64,000 bases of DNA from Actinomyces gaoshouyii (GCF_002072175.1 NZ_MVIV01000003.1:231938-295937), one strand, 5' to 3'; counted from the first letter of the stretch, positions 17,073 to 25,637 are shown. Numbers and translations: made by a program. Notes: generated by a model from the letters alone, not told the origin.

Positions 17073-17531
17073 TCAGGCGCCGGACTCGTAGGACTCCAGG
17101 GCGGCCACCTTGCGGGCCGACGGCGAGGAGGGGTCGAAGGCGTGACCGAGCCACTCGCTCACGAGCCTTCGGGCCAGCTCGATGCCGATGACGCGCTGGC
17201 CGAGGGCGAGGACCTGGGCGTTATTGGACTTGATGAGGCGCTCCACCGAGAAGGAGTCATGGGCGACGGAGGCGCGGATACCGGGGACCCTATTGGCGCT
17301 GATAGCCATGCCCATGCCGGTGCCGCAGAGGAGGAGACCGCGATCGGCGTCGCCGTCGGAGATCATGCGGGCCGCCCTCACGGCGACGTGGGGATAGTCA
17401 ATACCTTCCCCTTTCGACACACCCGCGTCGATCACCTTGTCAACGCGCGGATCACCCTCGAGATCCCTCATCAAGGTCTCCTTGTACTCGATGGCAGCGT
17501 CATCGCAGGCGATGACGATCCTGTATCCCAT
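17073..17531 (-). CDS. RpiB/LacAB-family sugar-phosphate isomerase
   Basis: This 152-residue isomerase has the family core GLLLCGTGMGMAISANRVPG, which includes the catalytic Cys, and NNAQVLALGQRVIGIELA. The usual N-terminal DHAG of RpiB is replaced by CDDAA (IVIACDDAAIEYKETL), and the segment SVAHDSFSVERLIKSNNAQV differs from housekeeping RpiB. Both suggest a specialised catabolic isomerase, such as the EryI/DerI enzymes that convert tetrulose phosphate to erythrose-4-phosphate. It is the promoter-proximal gene of the polyol operon and is divergent from a transketolase, which could consume erythrose-4-phosphate. The family is certain; the C4 substrate is inference. Confidence 0.85.
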   Translation of the reverse strand: MGYRIVIACDDAAIEYKETLMRDLEGDPRVDKVIDAGVSKGEGIDYPHVAVRAARMISDGDADRGLLLCGTGMGMAISANRVPGIRASVAHDSFSVERLIKSNNAQVLALGQRVIGIELARRLVSEWLGHAFDPSSPSARKVAALESYESGA

Positions 17532-17888
17532 ATGCGGCCTCCTCGCTCGCCCACATCATTCCGCCTGGAGCTGTTCACACCCCGGGAGTAAGAGGCGGAT
17601 GACGCAGTGGTTGATACGCGCTTCTCATGGTCCTGAATTGCAGCGAATTCGACAATCGGTTGCACACATGAGCAATTCCTGCCGAGTCTCTGCCGCCACA
17701 CCGGGGCCGGTGCTATCATTTTGGGCTCGGAACTCTCAGCGCCACTGGCGCCCCTGGCGGCGCCCCGCTGGACCTGCGCACATATGAGCGGCGCGGCACT
17801 GGCTCCCGACGCCTCGGCCTGCTTCGTTAGTGTGTGAATCGACAACCGCACCAGCCCAGCCCAGGGACCGCCGTCCTAGGAGGAACGC
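17532..17888. promoter_or_regulatory. Divergent regulatory region between the polyol operon and tkt
   Basis: These 357 bases must drive the minus-strand operon and the plus-strand transketolase. TTGC at 17660-17663 and GCAA at 17672-17675 form an inverted repeat with an eight-base spacer, a candidate operator for the SorC-type regulator. On the plus strand TGCTATCAT (17711-17719) fits an extended minus-10 for tkt. For the operon no convincing minus-35/minus-10 pair stands out. The region is lower in G+C than the flanking genes. Confidence 0.45.
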
Positions 17889-19979
17889 ATGACCACACCC
17901 GCGCTGTTGACCGACCTCGACCTCAAGGCCATCGCCATCTCCAAGGCGCTGGCGGCCGACGCCGTCGAGAAGGCCGGATCCGGCCACCCCGGAACCCCCA
18001 TCTCCCTGGCCGGCGTCGCCTACCTGCTCTATCAGAAGGAGATGGCCGGCGATCCCTCCGACCCCGCCTGGCTGGGCCGAGACCGCTTCGTGCTGTCCAT
18101 CGGGCACGCCTCGTTGCTCCAGTACATCCAGCTCGCCCTGGCCGGCTACGGCCTGGAGATCTCCGACATCGCCGCCCTGCGCACATGGGGATCCCCCACC
18201 CCCGGCCACCCGGAGTTCGGGCACACCGCCGGCATCGAGACCACCACCGGGCCGCTGGGCGCGGGGATTGCCAACGCCGTGGGCATGGCCATGTCCGCAC
18301 GCAGGGAGCACGGGCTCTTCGACGCCGCCGCTCCGGCCGGCCAGTCCGTCTTCGACCACTACGTCTACACGATCGTGGGCGATGGTTGCCTGCAGGAGGG
18401 CGTGGCCTCCGAGGCCGCCTCCCTGGCGGGCACCCAGCAGCTGGGCAACCTCATCGCCATCTACGACGACAACGACATCTCCATCGAGGGCGATACGGAC
18501 ATCGCCTTCACCGAGGACCCCTCCGCCCGCTTCGCCGCCTACGGCTGGCAGGTGCTCGACGTCGACTGGAAGGCCGGCGGCCAGTACCGCGAGGACTACG
18601 ACGCGCTGCACGCCGCCCTCGTCCAGGCGCGCGCCGAGACCGCCCGGCCCACGCTCATCCGCCTGCACACGATCATCGCCTGGCCCTCACCCACCAAGCA
18701 GGGCGATGAGTCCTCGCACGGCGCCAAGCTCGGCGCCGAGGAGGTCGCCGGCCTCAAGCGGGCCCTCGGGCTCGATCCGGAGGCCGACTTCCAGGTGCCG
18801 GCCGAGGTCCTGGAGCACACCCGCGCCCAGGCCGCCGAGCGCGCCGCCGTCCTGCGCGCCGACTGGGACGCCCGCTTCACAGCCTGGCAGGCCGCGGCCC
18901 CCGAGGGCTCCGCACTGCTGGAGCGCCTGCGCGCCGGTCGACTTCCCGAGGGACTGGATGCCGCCCTGCCCCACTGGGAGCTCGGCGACGCCGTCGCCAC
19001 CCGATCCGCCTCAGGCAGGACCCTGAGCGCCCTCGCCCCCGTGGTGCCCGAGTTGTGGGGCGGCTCGGCGGACCTGGCGGGGTCGAACAACACGACGATG
19101 GCCGGCGAGCCCTCCTTCCTCCCGGCATCGCTGGCGGTGGGCCGGGGCGACGGCCCCTATGGGCGCACCATCCACTTCGGGGTCCGCGAGCACGCGATGG
19201 GCTCGATCCTCAATGGCATCGCCCTGGATGGCCTGACCCGCCCCTACGGCGGCACCTTCATGGTGTTCTCCGACTACATGCGCCCGGCCGTGCGCCTGGC
19301 GGCGCTCATGGGCATCGGCTCGGTGTTCGTCTGGACGCACGACTCCATCGGCGTGGGTGAGGACGGCCCCACCCATCAGCCCATCGAGCACCTGGCGGCC
19401 CTGCGCGCTATCCCGGGCTTCGCCGTCGTGCGGCCCGCGGACGCCAACGAGACCGCGGCCGCCTGGGCGGAGATCCTGCGCCGCCGCCGCGAACCGGTCG
19501 GCGTTGTCCTCTCGCGCCAGAACCTCACCGTGAGCGCCACCCCCGAGGCGGCAGCCGAGGGCGTGCGCCGGGGCGCCTACGTCCTGGCCGACGCCGTCGA
19601 CGCCGCCGGGGCGCCGGCCGATCCCGCCGTCGTCATCATCGCCACCGGCTCGGAGGTGGGCGTGGCCATGGCCGCGCGCGAGCGCCTGAGCGCGGAGGGG
19701 ACGCCGGCCCGCGTCGTCTCCGCGCCGTGCCTGGAGTGGTTCGCAGAGCAGGACGAGGCCTACCGCGCCCGCGTGCTGCCCGTCGGCGCCGTGCGGATCT
19801 CGGTGGAGGCCGGCATCGCGATGGGCTGGCGCGAGATCGTGGGCGACTCGGGGGCGATCGTGTCCCTCGACCACTACGGCGCCTCAGCGCCCGGACCGCG
19901 CCTGTTCGAGGAGTACGGCTTCACCGGCGAGCACGTCGCCGAGGTAGCCGCCCAAGCCCTCGCCCGCGCCCAGGCCTGA
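17889..19979 (+). CDS. tkt: Transketolase
   Basis: Transketolase is a thiamine-diphosphate enzyme that moves two-carbon units between sugar phosphates. The 696 residues are full length. The N-terminal domain has the substrate-binding GSGHPGTPISLAG, and the ThDP/Mg site is GDGCLQEGVASEAASLAG with DDNDISIEGDTD. The middle domain has HFGVREHAMGSILNGIA, and the C-terminal domain has IIATGSEVGVAMAA. AGGAGGAA lies seven bases before the ATG. The usual tal, zwf or opcA neighbours are absent. Instead it is divergent from the RpiB-like isomerase of the polyol operon, so it may be a catabolism-linked copy handling erythrose-4-phosphate or pentose phosphates. Confidence 0.93.
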   Translation: MTTPALLTDLDLKAIAISKALAADAVEKAGSGHPGTPISLAGVAYLLYQKEMAGDPSDPAWLGRDRFVLSIGHASLLQYIQLALAGYGLEISDIAALRTWGSPTPGHPEFGHTAGIETTTGPLGAGIANAVGMAMSARREHGLFDAAAPAGQSVFDHYVYTIVGDGCLQEGVASEAASLAGTQQLGNLIAIYDDNDISIEGDTDIAFTEDPSARFAAYGWQVLDVDWKAGGQYREDYDALHAALVQARAETARPTLIRLHTIIAWPSPTKQGDESSHGAKLGAEEVAGLKRALGLDPEADFQVPAEVLEHTRAQAAERAAVLRADWDARFTAWQAAAPEGSALLERLRAGRLPEGLDAALPHWELGDAVATRSASGRTLSALAPVVPELWGGSADLAGSNNTTMAGEPSFLPASLAVGRGDGPYGRTIHFGVREHAMGSILNGIALDGLTRPYGGTFMVFSDYMRPAVRLAALMGIGSVFVWTHDSIGVGEDGPTHQPIEHLAALRAIPGFAVVRPADANETAAAWAEILRRRREPVGVVLSRQNLTVSATPEAAAEGVRRGAYVLADAVDAAGAPADPAVVIIATGSEVGVAMAARERLSAEGTPARVVSAPCLEWFAEQDEAYRARVLPVGAVRISVEAGIAMGWREIVGDSGAIVSLDHYGASAPGPRLFEEYGFTGEHVAEVAAQALARAQA

Positions 19980-19996
19980 CGCCCTGCCCTCTGCCC

Positions 19997-20066
19997 CGAG
20001 ACCGGTCGAAAATAGGAGCGAAACCGGTTCGTGAACCGGTTTCGCTCCTATTTTCGACCGGTCTCG
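19997..20066. repeat. Perfect 34-bp-arm inverted repeat between convergent genes
   Basis: Arms 19997-20030 and 20033-20066 are exact reverse complements around a two-base centre. The outer ends read CGAGACCGGTCGAAAATAGG. The element lies 17 bases after the tkt stop and 14 bases before the stop of the convergent SorC regulator, so it could terminate both transcripts. A diverged relative lies at 58055-58145 in another convergent gap. Its length and perfect match exceed a normal terminator and suggest a repetitive or mobile palindromic element. Confidence 0.9.
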
Positions 20067-20080
20067 CATATAGGGGGAGA

Positions 20081-21214
20081 CTATGAGGTGGAGGCCAGAT
20101 CGAGGACGGCGCGCGCAGTGGCGTCGTCGACAACGAGATCCGTGGCCACCCGCGCCCGAAGCGCCGCCAACAGGGCGGGCGCCTTCGCCCTCCCCGCCAC
20201 CACGCACAATCGCCTCGGGATGCGCGCGAGCTGGGCCGGAGTGGGACCGGTGGCCCGCGCGTTGAGGGCGATATCGCTCCAGGAGCCATCGGCGCGCAGC
20301 AGCACGGTGCACACGTCGCCCACCACCTGCTCCCGGCGCAGCGCCACGCGGTCGGCGCGGCTGACATGCCCGCCCTCGTAGACCTGCGAGGGCAGGACGC
20401 CCTGAACCACTGACCCGACGCCGAAGACCGCCAGGTCGGCACTGCGCGCCAGCGCCAGCACCCGGCGCACGGAGCGCTCGGACCACATCGCCTCGCGCGT
20501 GGCCACATGATCGAAGAAGGCGGGGACGGGGAAGGCCACCACGCGCGCTCCCAGCGCGTGGCCCACCCGCGAGAGCACCTCACCGGCGCTGGGCCCCATC
20601 TCCATCGGATCCGTGGCGCCGTTGAGCTGGACCACGGTCACTCCCGGGACCTGCCGCGCCGGCAGGACCGCGCTCACCTCGGACATAGTGGTGCCCCAAG
20701 CGACGCCGACGACGACGCCCCGCCCGCCCGGGCCGGGGGCCGCCTCGAGCCCGCCCCGCCCGCAGCCCTCGGCGCCGCCCATCCCAGCGTCATCGGCACC
20801 GGCCCCCACCGGAGCCCCCAACGCCTCAGAGGCGTGCCGCTCGGCCAACTCGGCGGTGATCTCGACCATCCGCGCAGCGGCGACGCCCGCGACCTGCTGG
20901 AGCCGATGGATCTCGGTGGCGCCCTCGCGCACGGGAACGATCTGGGCGCGCACGCCGAAGAGGGAGGCGAATCTCCCCTCGATGGAGCCGGCACCCCCGG
21001 GCTGGGTGAGCTCGATGCGCACGATGCCCGTCGCCCTGGCGCGGTCCAGGAGCCGGGAGACGGTCGAGCGCGACACCCCCAGGTGATGGGCGATCACCTC
21101 CATGGTCTCGCCCTGCACGTAGTACATCGACGCCGCCTCATAGGCCCGCAGCAGCGTGGAATTATCGCCAGAACTGTTGGAATTCCAGGAAGAATTGTCG
21201 CTCCGAGTGGTCAT
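20081..21214 (-). CDS. SorC-type sugar-binding transcriptional regulator, probably of the glycerol genes
   Basis: The 377-residue protein has an N-terminal helix-turn-helix (MEVIAHHLGVSRSTVSRLLD) and a SorC/DeoR effector domain (GVAWGTTMSEVSAVLPARQV, LAVFGVGSVVQGVLPSQVYE). A Gly-rich insert of about 30 residues (around GADDAGMGGAEGCGRGG) interrupts the effector domain and is unusual for the family. The ATG at 21212-21214 has GGAGGAA four bases upstream. It is divergent from glpD with a palindrome between them, so control of glpDFK by a phosphorylated C3 effector is the natural inference. Its 3' end faces tkt across the long inverted repeat. Confidence 0.85.
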   Translation of the reverse strand: MTTRSDNSSWNSNSSGDNSTLLRAYEAASMYYVQGETMEVIAHHLGVSRSTVSRLLDRARATGIVRIELTQPGGAGSIEGRFASLFGVRAQIVPVREGATEIHRLQQVAGVAAARMVEITAELAERHASEALGAPVGAGADDAGMGGAEGCGRGGLEAAPGPGGRGVVVGVAWGTTMSEVSAVLPARQVPGVTVVQLNGATDPMEMGPSAGEVLSRVGHALGARVVAFPVPAFFDHVATREAMWSERSVRRVLALARSADLAVFGVGSVVQGVLPSQVYEGGHVSRADRVALRREQVVGDVCTVLLRADGSWSDIALNARATGPTPAQLARIPRRLCVVAGRAKAPALLAALRARVATDLVVDDATARAVLDLASTS

Positions 21215-21238
21215 GTTCCTCCGCTTCGCACATCAGCC

Positions 21239-21254
21239 CTGCACGTTCGTGCAG
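21239..21254. promoter_or_regulatory. Candidate operator in the glpD divergent region
   Basis: CTGCACG and CGTGCAG form a perfect seven-base inverted repeat separated by TT. It lies 25 bases upstream of the SorC-type regulator start and about 112 bases upstream of glpD. Position and symmetry suit the operator of the divergently encoded regulator. No published consensus was matched. Confidence 0.45.
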
Positions 21255-21365
21255 CACGCTTGCCCATCCTCTCACATGCCTCGACGATGTATCGCAGGGA
21301 ACAACCGCCGCCCTGACAGCCGCGCCCGAGACGCAACCGCTCACCGTCGAGACCGAGGAGCCACC

Positions 21366-23132
21366 ATGTCAAGCCCAGCACCCGCACCACTGCGATCCAC
21401 AGCCCTCAACCGGGAGCAGCGCGCCGAGGCACTCGCCGCCCTATCCGCGAACGGCCCCACCGACGAGCCCCTCGACGTCCTGGTTATCGGCGGCGGCGTC
21501 ACCGGCGCCGGGATCGCCGTCGACGCCGCCTCCCGCGGCCTTCGCACCGGCATCGTCGAGATGGGCGACTGGGCCTCCGGCACGTCGTCGTGGTCCTCCA
21601 AGCTCATCCACGGGGGTCTGCGCTACCTCTACCAGGCGAACTTCGCCCTCGTCCACGAGGCCCTCACCGAGCGCGGCCGCCTCCTGACCTCCAACGCGCC
21701 CCACCTCGTCAAGGCCCAGCCCTTCCTGTGGCCGCTCAAGCACCACTACGAGCGCACTTACTCCGCCATCGGCGTGGGCATGTACGACGCCCTGGCCGTC
21801 GCCGGCGCCCGCGGGCACAAGACCGTGCCCATCCAGAAGCACCTGGGCAAGAAGGGCACCGCCGCCCTCGCCCCCGCGCTGGACACCAGCCACCTGGCCG
21901 GCACCATCCGCTTCTATGACGCCCGCGTGGACGACTCGCGCCTGGTCATCGACCTCGTGCGCACCGCCGTCGGCCTGGGCGCCCACGCCGCCAACCGCAC
22001 CCGCGTGACCGGCTTCCTCAAGGACGGTGAGGGCCGGGTGACCGGCGTGACCGCCACGGACCTCGCTGCCGGCGAGGAGATCAGGATCCGCGCGACCCGC
22101 ACCATCAACGCCACCGGCGTGTGGACCGAGGAGGTCCAGGACATGGCCACCACCGAGGGCGGCCTCAAGGTGCTGGCGTCCAAGGGCATCCACATCGTCG
22201 TGCCCAAGACCGCGATCGACGCCGAGACCGGCATCTTCCTGCGCACCGAGAAGTCCGTGCTCTTCATCATCCCGTGGCCCGAGTACTGGGTCATCGGCAC
22301 CACGGACACCCCCTGGACCGAGGACGTCGCCAAGCCCGTGGCCACCAGCGCGGATATCGATTACGTCCTCGAGCACGCGAACTCCGTGCTCACCCGCCCG
22401 ATCCGCCGCGAGGACATCATCGGCGTCTACGCGGGCCTGCGCCCGCTGCTCCAGCCCCGCCTCAAGCCGGGCGCCAAGGCGGCCTCCACGAAGGTCTCCC
22501 GCGAGCACACCGTCACCCGCGTGGCCCCCGGCCTGACCGCCATCGCCGGCGGCAAGCTGACCACCTACCGGGTCATGGGCGTCGACGCCGTCGACCACGC
22601 CCTGGGCGAGGCCCTCGCCCACGCCCACCCCAGCCGCACCGAGAACCTGCCGCTCGTGGGGGCCGAGGGCTACGAGGAGCTGGCCGGCCGCGCCGCCCAG
22701 CTCGCGGCGGAGCGCGACTGGACGCTGGCGCGCATCACCCATCTCCTGGACCGCTACGGCGACGAGACCGCCGACATCCTGGAACTCATCGACGCCGACG
22801 CCGCGGCCGAGGACTCCCAGCGCCTGGGCGAGCCCCTGACCAATGCGCCCGCCTACCTGCGGGCCGAGGTCGCCTGGGCCGTCACCCACGAGGGCGCCGA
22901 GCACCTCGAGGACGTCCTGCTGCACCGCGTGCGCCTGGACATCTCCCACCGGGACCGCGGCCTGTCCGCGGCCGAGGAGATCCTGGGGATCATGGCGCCG
23001 CTCCTCCATTGGTCCGACAACGACGCCGCGAGCGAGCTAGCCTCCTACACCGAGAGGGTCGAGCAGATCGCCGCCGCCGAAGCCGAGACAACCGACGCCG
23101 ACGCGGTCGCCAAGGTCACCCGATCCATCTGA
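21366..23132 (+). CDS. glpD: Glycerol-3-phosphate dehydrogenase (FAD, respiratory)
   Basis: GlpD oxidises sn-glycerol-3-phosphate to dihydroxyacetone phosphate at the membrane, passing electrons to quinone. The 588-residue protein opens with the FAD-binding LDVLVIGGGVTGAGIAVDAA. It continues with the family signature GTSSWSSKLIHGGLRYL, the middle YAGLRPLLQ and AIAGGKLTTYRVMG, and ends in the helical GlpD C-terminal domain. I start at ATG 21366, which has GAGGAG six bases upstream; a longer in-frame reading has no such site. It leads glpF and glpK on the same strand, with hairpins in each gap. Confidence 0.95.
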   Translation: MSSPAPAPLRSTALNREQRAEALAALSANGPTDEPLDVLVIGGGVTGAGIAVDAASRGLRTGIVEMGDWASGTSSWSSKLIHGGLRYLYQANFALVHEALTERGRLLTSNAPHLVKAQPFLWPLKHHYERTYSAIGVGMYDALAVAGARGHKTVPIQKHLGKKGTAALAPALDTSHLAGTIRFYDARVDDSRLVIDLVRTAVGLGAHAANRTRVTGFLKDGEGRVTGVTATDLAAGEEIRIRATRTINATGVWTEEVQDMATTEGGLKVLASKGIHIVVPKTAIDAETGIFLRTEKSVLFIIPWPEYWVIGTTDTPWTEDVAKPVATSADIDYVLEHANSVLTRPIRREDIIGVYAGLRPLLQPRLKPGAKAASTKVSREHTVTRVAPGLTAIAGGKLTTYRVMGVDAVDHALGEALAHAHPSRTENLPLVGAEGYEELAGRAAQLAAERDWTLARITHLLDRYGDETADILELIDADAAAEDSQRLGEPLTNAPAYLRAEVAWAVTHEGAEHLEDVLLHRVRLDISHRDRGLSAAEEILGIMAPLLHWSDNDAASELASYTERVEQIAAAEAETTDADAVAKVTRSI

Positions 23133-23137
23133 TCAGC

Positions 23138-23169
23138 GTGTGCGCCTGCTCGGGCGAGCAGGCGCACAC
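23138..23169 (+). terminator. Hairpin between glpD and glpF
   Basis: Arms 23138-23151 and 23156-23169 are perfect 14-base reverse complements (GTGTGCGCCTGCTC on the left) around a GGGC loop, six bases after the glpD stop. No T-run follows, as is common in high-G+C actinobacteria. It may attenuate read-through into glpF or protect the glpD 3' end. Confidence 0.75.
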
Positions 23170-23230
23170 CCCTCTCCCCGCCCCTGATAACCCTCTCATG
23201 GCACGCTGACGTGCAGAAAGTGAATCCCCC

Positions 23231-23995
23231 ATGAGCCTCGCTCAAATTTTCTTCTCGGAGTTCCTCGGAACTGCGATCCTCCTCCTCCTCGGTGGAGGCG
23301 TCGTCGCGACGAACCTGCTGCCCAAGTCCAAGGGCAAGGACGGCGGCTGGCTCCTCATCAACTGGGGATGGGGCCTGGCGGTGTTCGCCGCCGTCTACGT
23401 CGCCTACAACACCGGCGGCCACCTCAACCCCGCAGTGACGATCGCGAAGGTCGTCGGCCACATGTTCGACTCCAGCATCACGCTCAACGGCCCGGAGCTG
23501 GGCGCCGGCGGCATCGCCGTGAGCGCCGCGAACGTGCTCGTCTACATCGTCGCCCAGTTCCTGGGCGCCTTCGTCGGCGCCGTCCTGTGCTGGCTGACCT
23601 TCAAGCAGCACTTCGACGAGGACTGCGACCCGGCCCTCAAGCTCGGCGTCTTCTCCACCGCCCCCGAGATCCGGTCCTATGGCTGGAACACCGTCACCGA
23701 GGCCATCGGCACCGCCGTCCTGATCATCTGGGTCTTCGTCTCCGGACACACCCAGAGCGCCATCGGCCCCCTCGGCGTCGCCCTCATCATCGTGGTCATC
23801 GGCACCTCGCTGGGCGGCCCGACCGGATATGCCATCAACCCCGCCCGTGACCTCGGTCCGCGCGTCGCGCACGCCGTCCTGCCCATCAAGGGCAAGGGCG
23901 GATCGGACTGGGGCTACTCGTGGGTCCCGGTGGTCGGCCCGATCCTGGGCGCCATCGTTGCCACGGTGATCGTCTTCGCCTGCGGCCTCGCCTGA
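23231..23995 (+). CDS. glpF: Glycerol uptake facilitator, aquaglyceroporin
   Basis: The 254-residue MIP channel lets glycerol diffuse into the cell. Both NPA boxes are present: GGHLNPAVTI in the first half and GYAINPARDLGPR in the second. The Asp after the second NPAR marks the glycerol-permeable GlpF branch, as opposed to water-only channels. Six hydrophobic helices are visible. The ATG follows AGAAAG, a weak ribosome site. The gene is the middle member of glpD-glpF-glpK and is flanked on both sides by perfect hairpins, so its level may be tuned separately. GlpK would trap imported glycerol as glycerol-3-phosphate. Confidence 0.94.
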   Translation: MSLAQIFFSEFLGTAILLLLGGGVVATNLLPKSKGKDGGWLLINWGWGLAVFAAVYVAYNTGGHLNPAVTIAKVVGHMFDSSITLNGPELGAGGIAVSAANVLVYIVAQFLGAFVGAVLCWLTFKQHFDEDCDPALKLGVFSTAPEIRSYGWNTVTEAIGTAVLIIWVFVSGHTQSAIGPLGVALIIVVIGTSLGGPTGYAINPARDLGPRVAHAVLPIKGKGGSDWGYSWVPVVGPILGAIVATVIVFACGLA

Positions 23996-24001
23996 TCCTC
24001 A

Positions 24002-24031
24002 CTGGGGCGGCCCCGCCCGGGGCCGCCCCAG
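24002..24031 (+). terminator. Hairpin between glpF and glpK
   Basis: Arms 24002-24014 and 24019-24031 are perfect 13-base reverse complements (CTGGGGCGGCCCC on the left) around a GCCC loop. It starts six bases after the glpF stop. No T-run follows. The 36 bases that remain before glpK leave little room for a new promoter, so partial read-through is more likely than complete termination. Confidence 0.75.
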
Positions 24032-24067
24032 CACCCGCCCCCTCACAAAGAAGTGAAAGGAAACCCC

Positions 24068-25594
24068 ATGACCGAGAAGAAGTACGTCCTCGCCATCGAT
24101 CAGGGCACGACGTCGTCGCGCGCCATCCTGTTCAACCACTCCGGCGAGATCGTGTCCGTCGGCCAGAAGGAGTTCACGCAGATCTTCCCCAACCCCGGCT
24201 GGGTCGAGCACGACCCCGTGGAGATCTGGGAGTCCGTGCGCTCCGTCGTCGCCGACGCGCTGCAGAAGGCGGAGACCAACCGCCACGAGATCGCCGCCGT
24301 CGGTATCACGAATCAGCGCGAGACCACAATCGTGTGGGACAGGAACACGGGCAAGCCCGTGTACAACGCCCTCGTGTGGCAGGACGTGCGCACGGGGGAC
24401 ATCGTCCGGGAGATCGCCGACGGCGACCCGCTGGGCACCGAGCGCTACCGCCAGATCACCGGTGAGAACGTCTCCACCTATCCCTCGGCCACGAAGATCA
24501 AGTGGATCCTCGACAATGTCGAGGGCGCCCGCGAGCGCGCGGAGGCCGGCGACCTGCTCTTCGGCACTCCGGACACGTGGGTCCTGTGGAACCTCACCGG
24601 CGGGATCAACGGCGGCGTCCACGCCACCGACGTCACCAACGCCTCGCGCACCCTCCTCATGGATGTGCGCACCCTGACCTGGCGCGAGGACATCTGCGCC
24701 GACTTCGGCATCCCGACCTCCATGCTTCCCGAGATCAAGTCCTCCTCCGAGATCTACGGGTACGGCCGCAAGAACGGCCTGCTGGTGGACACCCCGATCT
24801 CCGGGATCCTCGGCGACCAGCAGGCGGCGACCTTCGGTCAGGCCTGCTTCGAGAAGGGCATGGCCAAGAACACCTACGGCACCGGCTGCTTCACGCTCAT
24901 GAACACCGGCACCGAACCGGTCTTCTCCTCCAACGGCCTGCTGACCACCGTGCTGTACAAGCTCGGCGACGAGGCCCCGGTCTACGCCCTGGAGGGCTCA
25001 ATCGCGGTGGCAGGCTCCCTGGTGCAGTGGCTGCGCGACAACCTCGGCATGATCGCCACGTCCTCTCAGATCGGCGAGCTCGCCGCGAGCGTGGAGGACA
25101 ACGGCGGGGTGTACTTCGTCCCGGCCTTCTCCGGCCTGTTCGCCCCCTACTGGCGCGATGAGGCCCGCGGCGCGATCGTGGGCCTGACCCGCTACGTGAC
25201 CAAGGGCCACATCGCCCGGGCGGTCGAGGAGTCGACGGCGTTCCAGTCCGCCGAGGTGCTCGATGCGATGAACGCGGACGCGGGCGTGCCGCTCAAGGAG
25301 CTCAAGGTCGACGGCGGCATGACCCACGACGACCTCCTCATGCAGTTCCAGGCGGATATCTCGGGCTGCGACGTCGTGCGCCCCTCGGTGGTGGAGACGA
25401 CGGCGCTGGGCGCAGCCTATGCGGCCGGCCTCGCGGTGGGCTTCTGGGCCTCCACCGACGACGTCATCGCCAACTGGCAGGAGGGCAAGCGCTGGACGCC
25501 GTCGATGGACGCCTCCGAGCGCGACCGCACCTACCGCCTGTGGAAGAAGGCCGTGACCCGGACCTTCGACTGGGTGGACGAGGACGTCAAGTAG
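24068..25594 (+). CDS. glpK: Glycerol kinase
   Basis: GlpK phosphorylates glycerol to sn-glycerol-3-phosphate, the substrate of GlpD. The 508-residue FGGY kinase has the classic N-terminus [18 protein letters not shown], then [20 protein letters not shown] and the glycerol-site [16 protein letters not shown]. These are followed by [33 protein letters not shown] and the signature [20 protein letters not shown] start at ATG 24068 with AAAGGA seven bases upstream; an in-frame GTG five codons earlier is less likely. It ends the glycerol operon and is followed by a strong hairpin. Confidence 0.96.
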   Translation: MTEKKYVLAIDQGTTSSRAILFNHSGEIVSVGQKEFTQIFPNPGWVEHDPVEIWESVRSVVADALQKAETNRHEIAAVGITNQRETTIVWDRNTGKPVYNALVWQDVRTGDIVREIADGDPLGTERYRQITGENVSTYPSATKIKWILDNVEGARERAEAGDLLFGTPDTWVLWNLTGGINGGVHATDVTNASRTLLMDVRTLTWREDICADFGIPTSMLPEIKSSSEIYGYGRKNGLLVDTPISGILGDQQAATFGQACFEKGMAKNTYGTGCFTLMNTGTEPVFSSNGLLTTVLYKLGDEAPVYALEGSIAVAGSLVQWLRDNLGMIATSSQIGELAASVEDNGGVYFVPAFSGLFAPYWRDEARGAIVGLTRYVTKGHIARAVEESTAFQSAEVLDAMNADAGVPLKELKVDGGMTHDDLLMQFQADISGCDVVRPSVVETTALGAAYAAGLAVGFWASTDDVIANWQEGKRWTPSMDASERDRTYRLWKKAVTRTFDWVDEDVK

Positions 25595-25637
25595 CCGCCG
25601 CCCCTGACCGGCCGGCCCTGCTGTCCCTGCCGGCCTC

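Noticed and set aside
9179..17531. Reading the operon as L-arabinose catabolism because of AraB, AraL and AraM resemblance
   Set aside because: There is no arabinose isomerase, no ribulose-phosphate epimerase and no arabinose transporter, and the isomerase present is RpiB-like.
21441..23009. Long open frame antisense to glpD (522 codons), and similar long antisense frames opposite disA (4316-5569) and lutB (31138-32463)
   Set aside because: They mirror real genes, have Gly/Ala/Arg/His-rich or repetitive translations, and lack ribosome sites and domains. High G+C third positions remove stops on the opposite strand.
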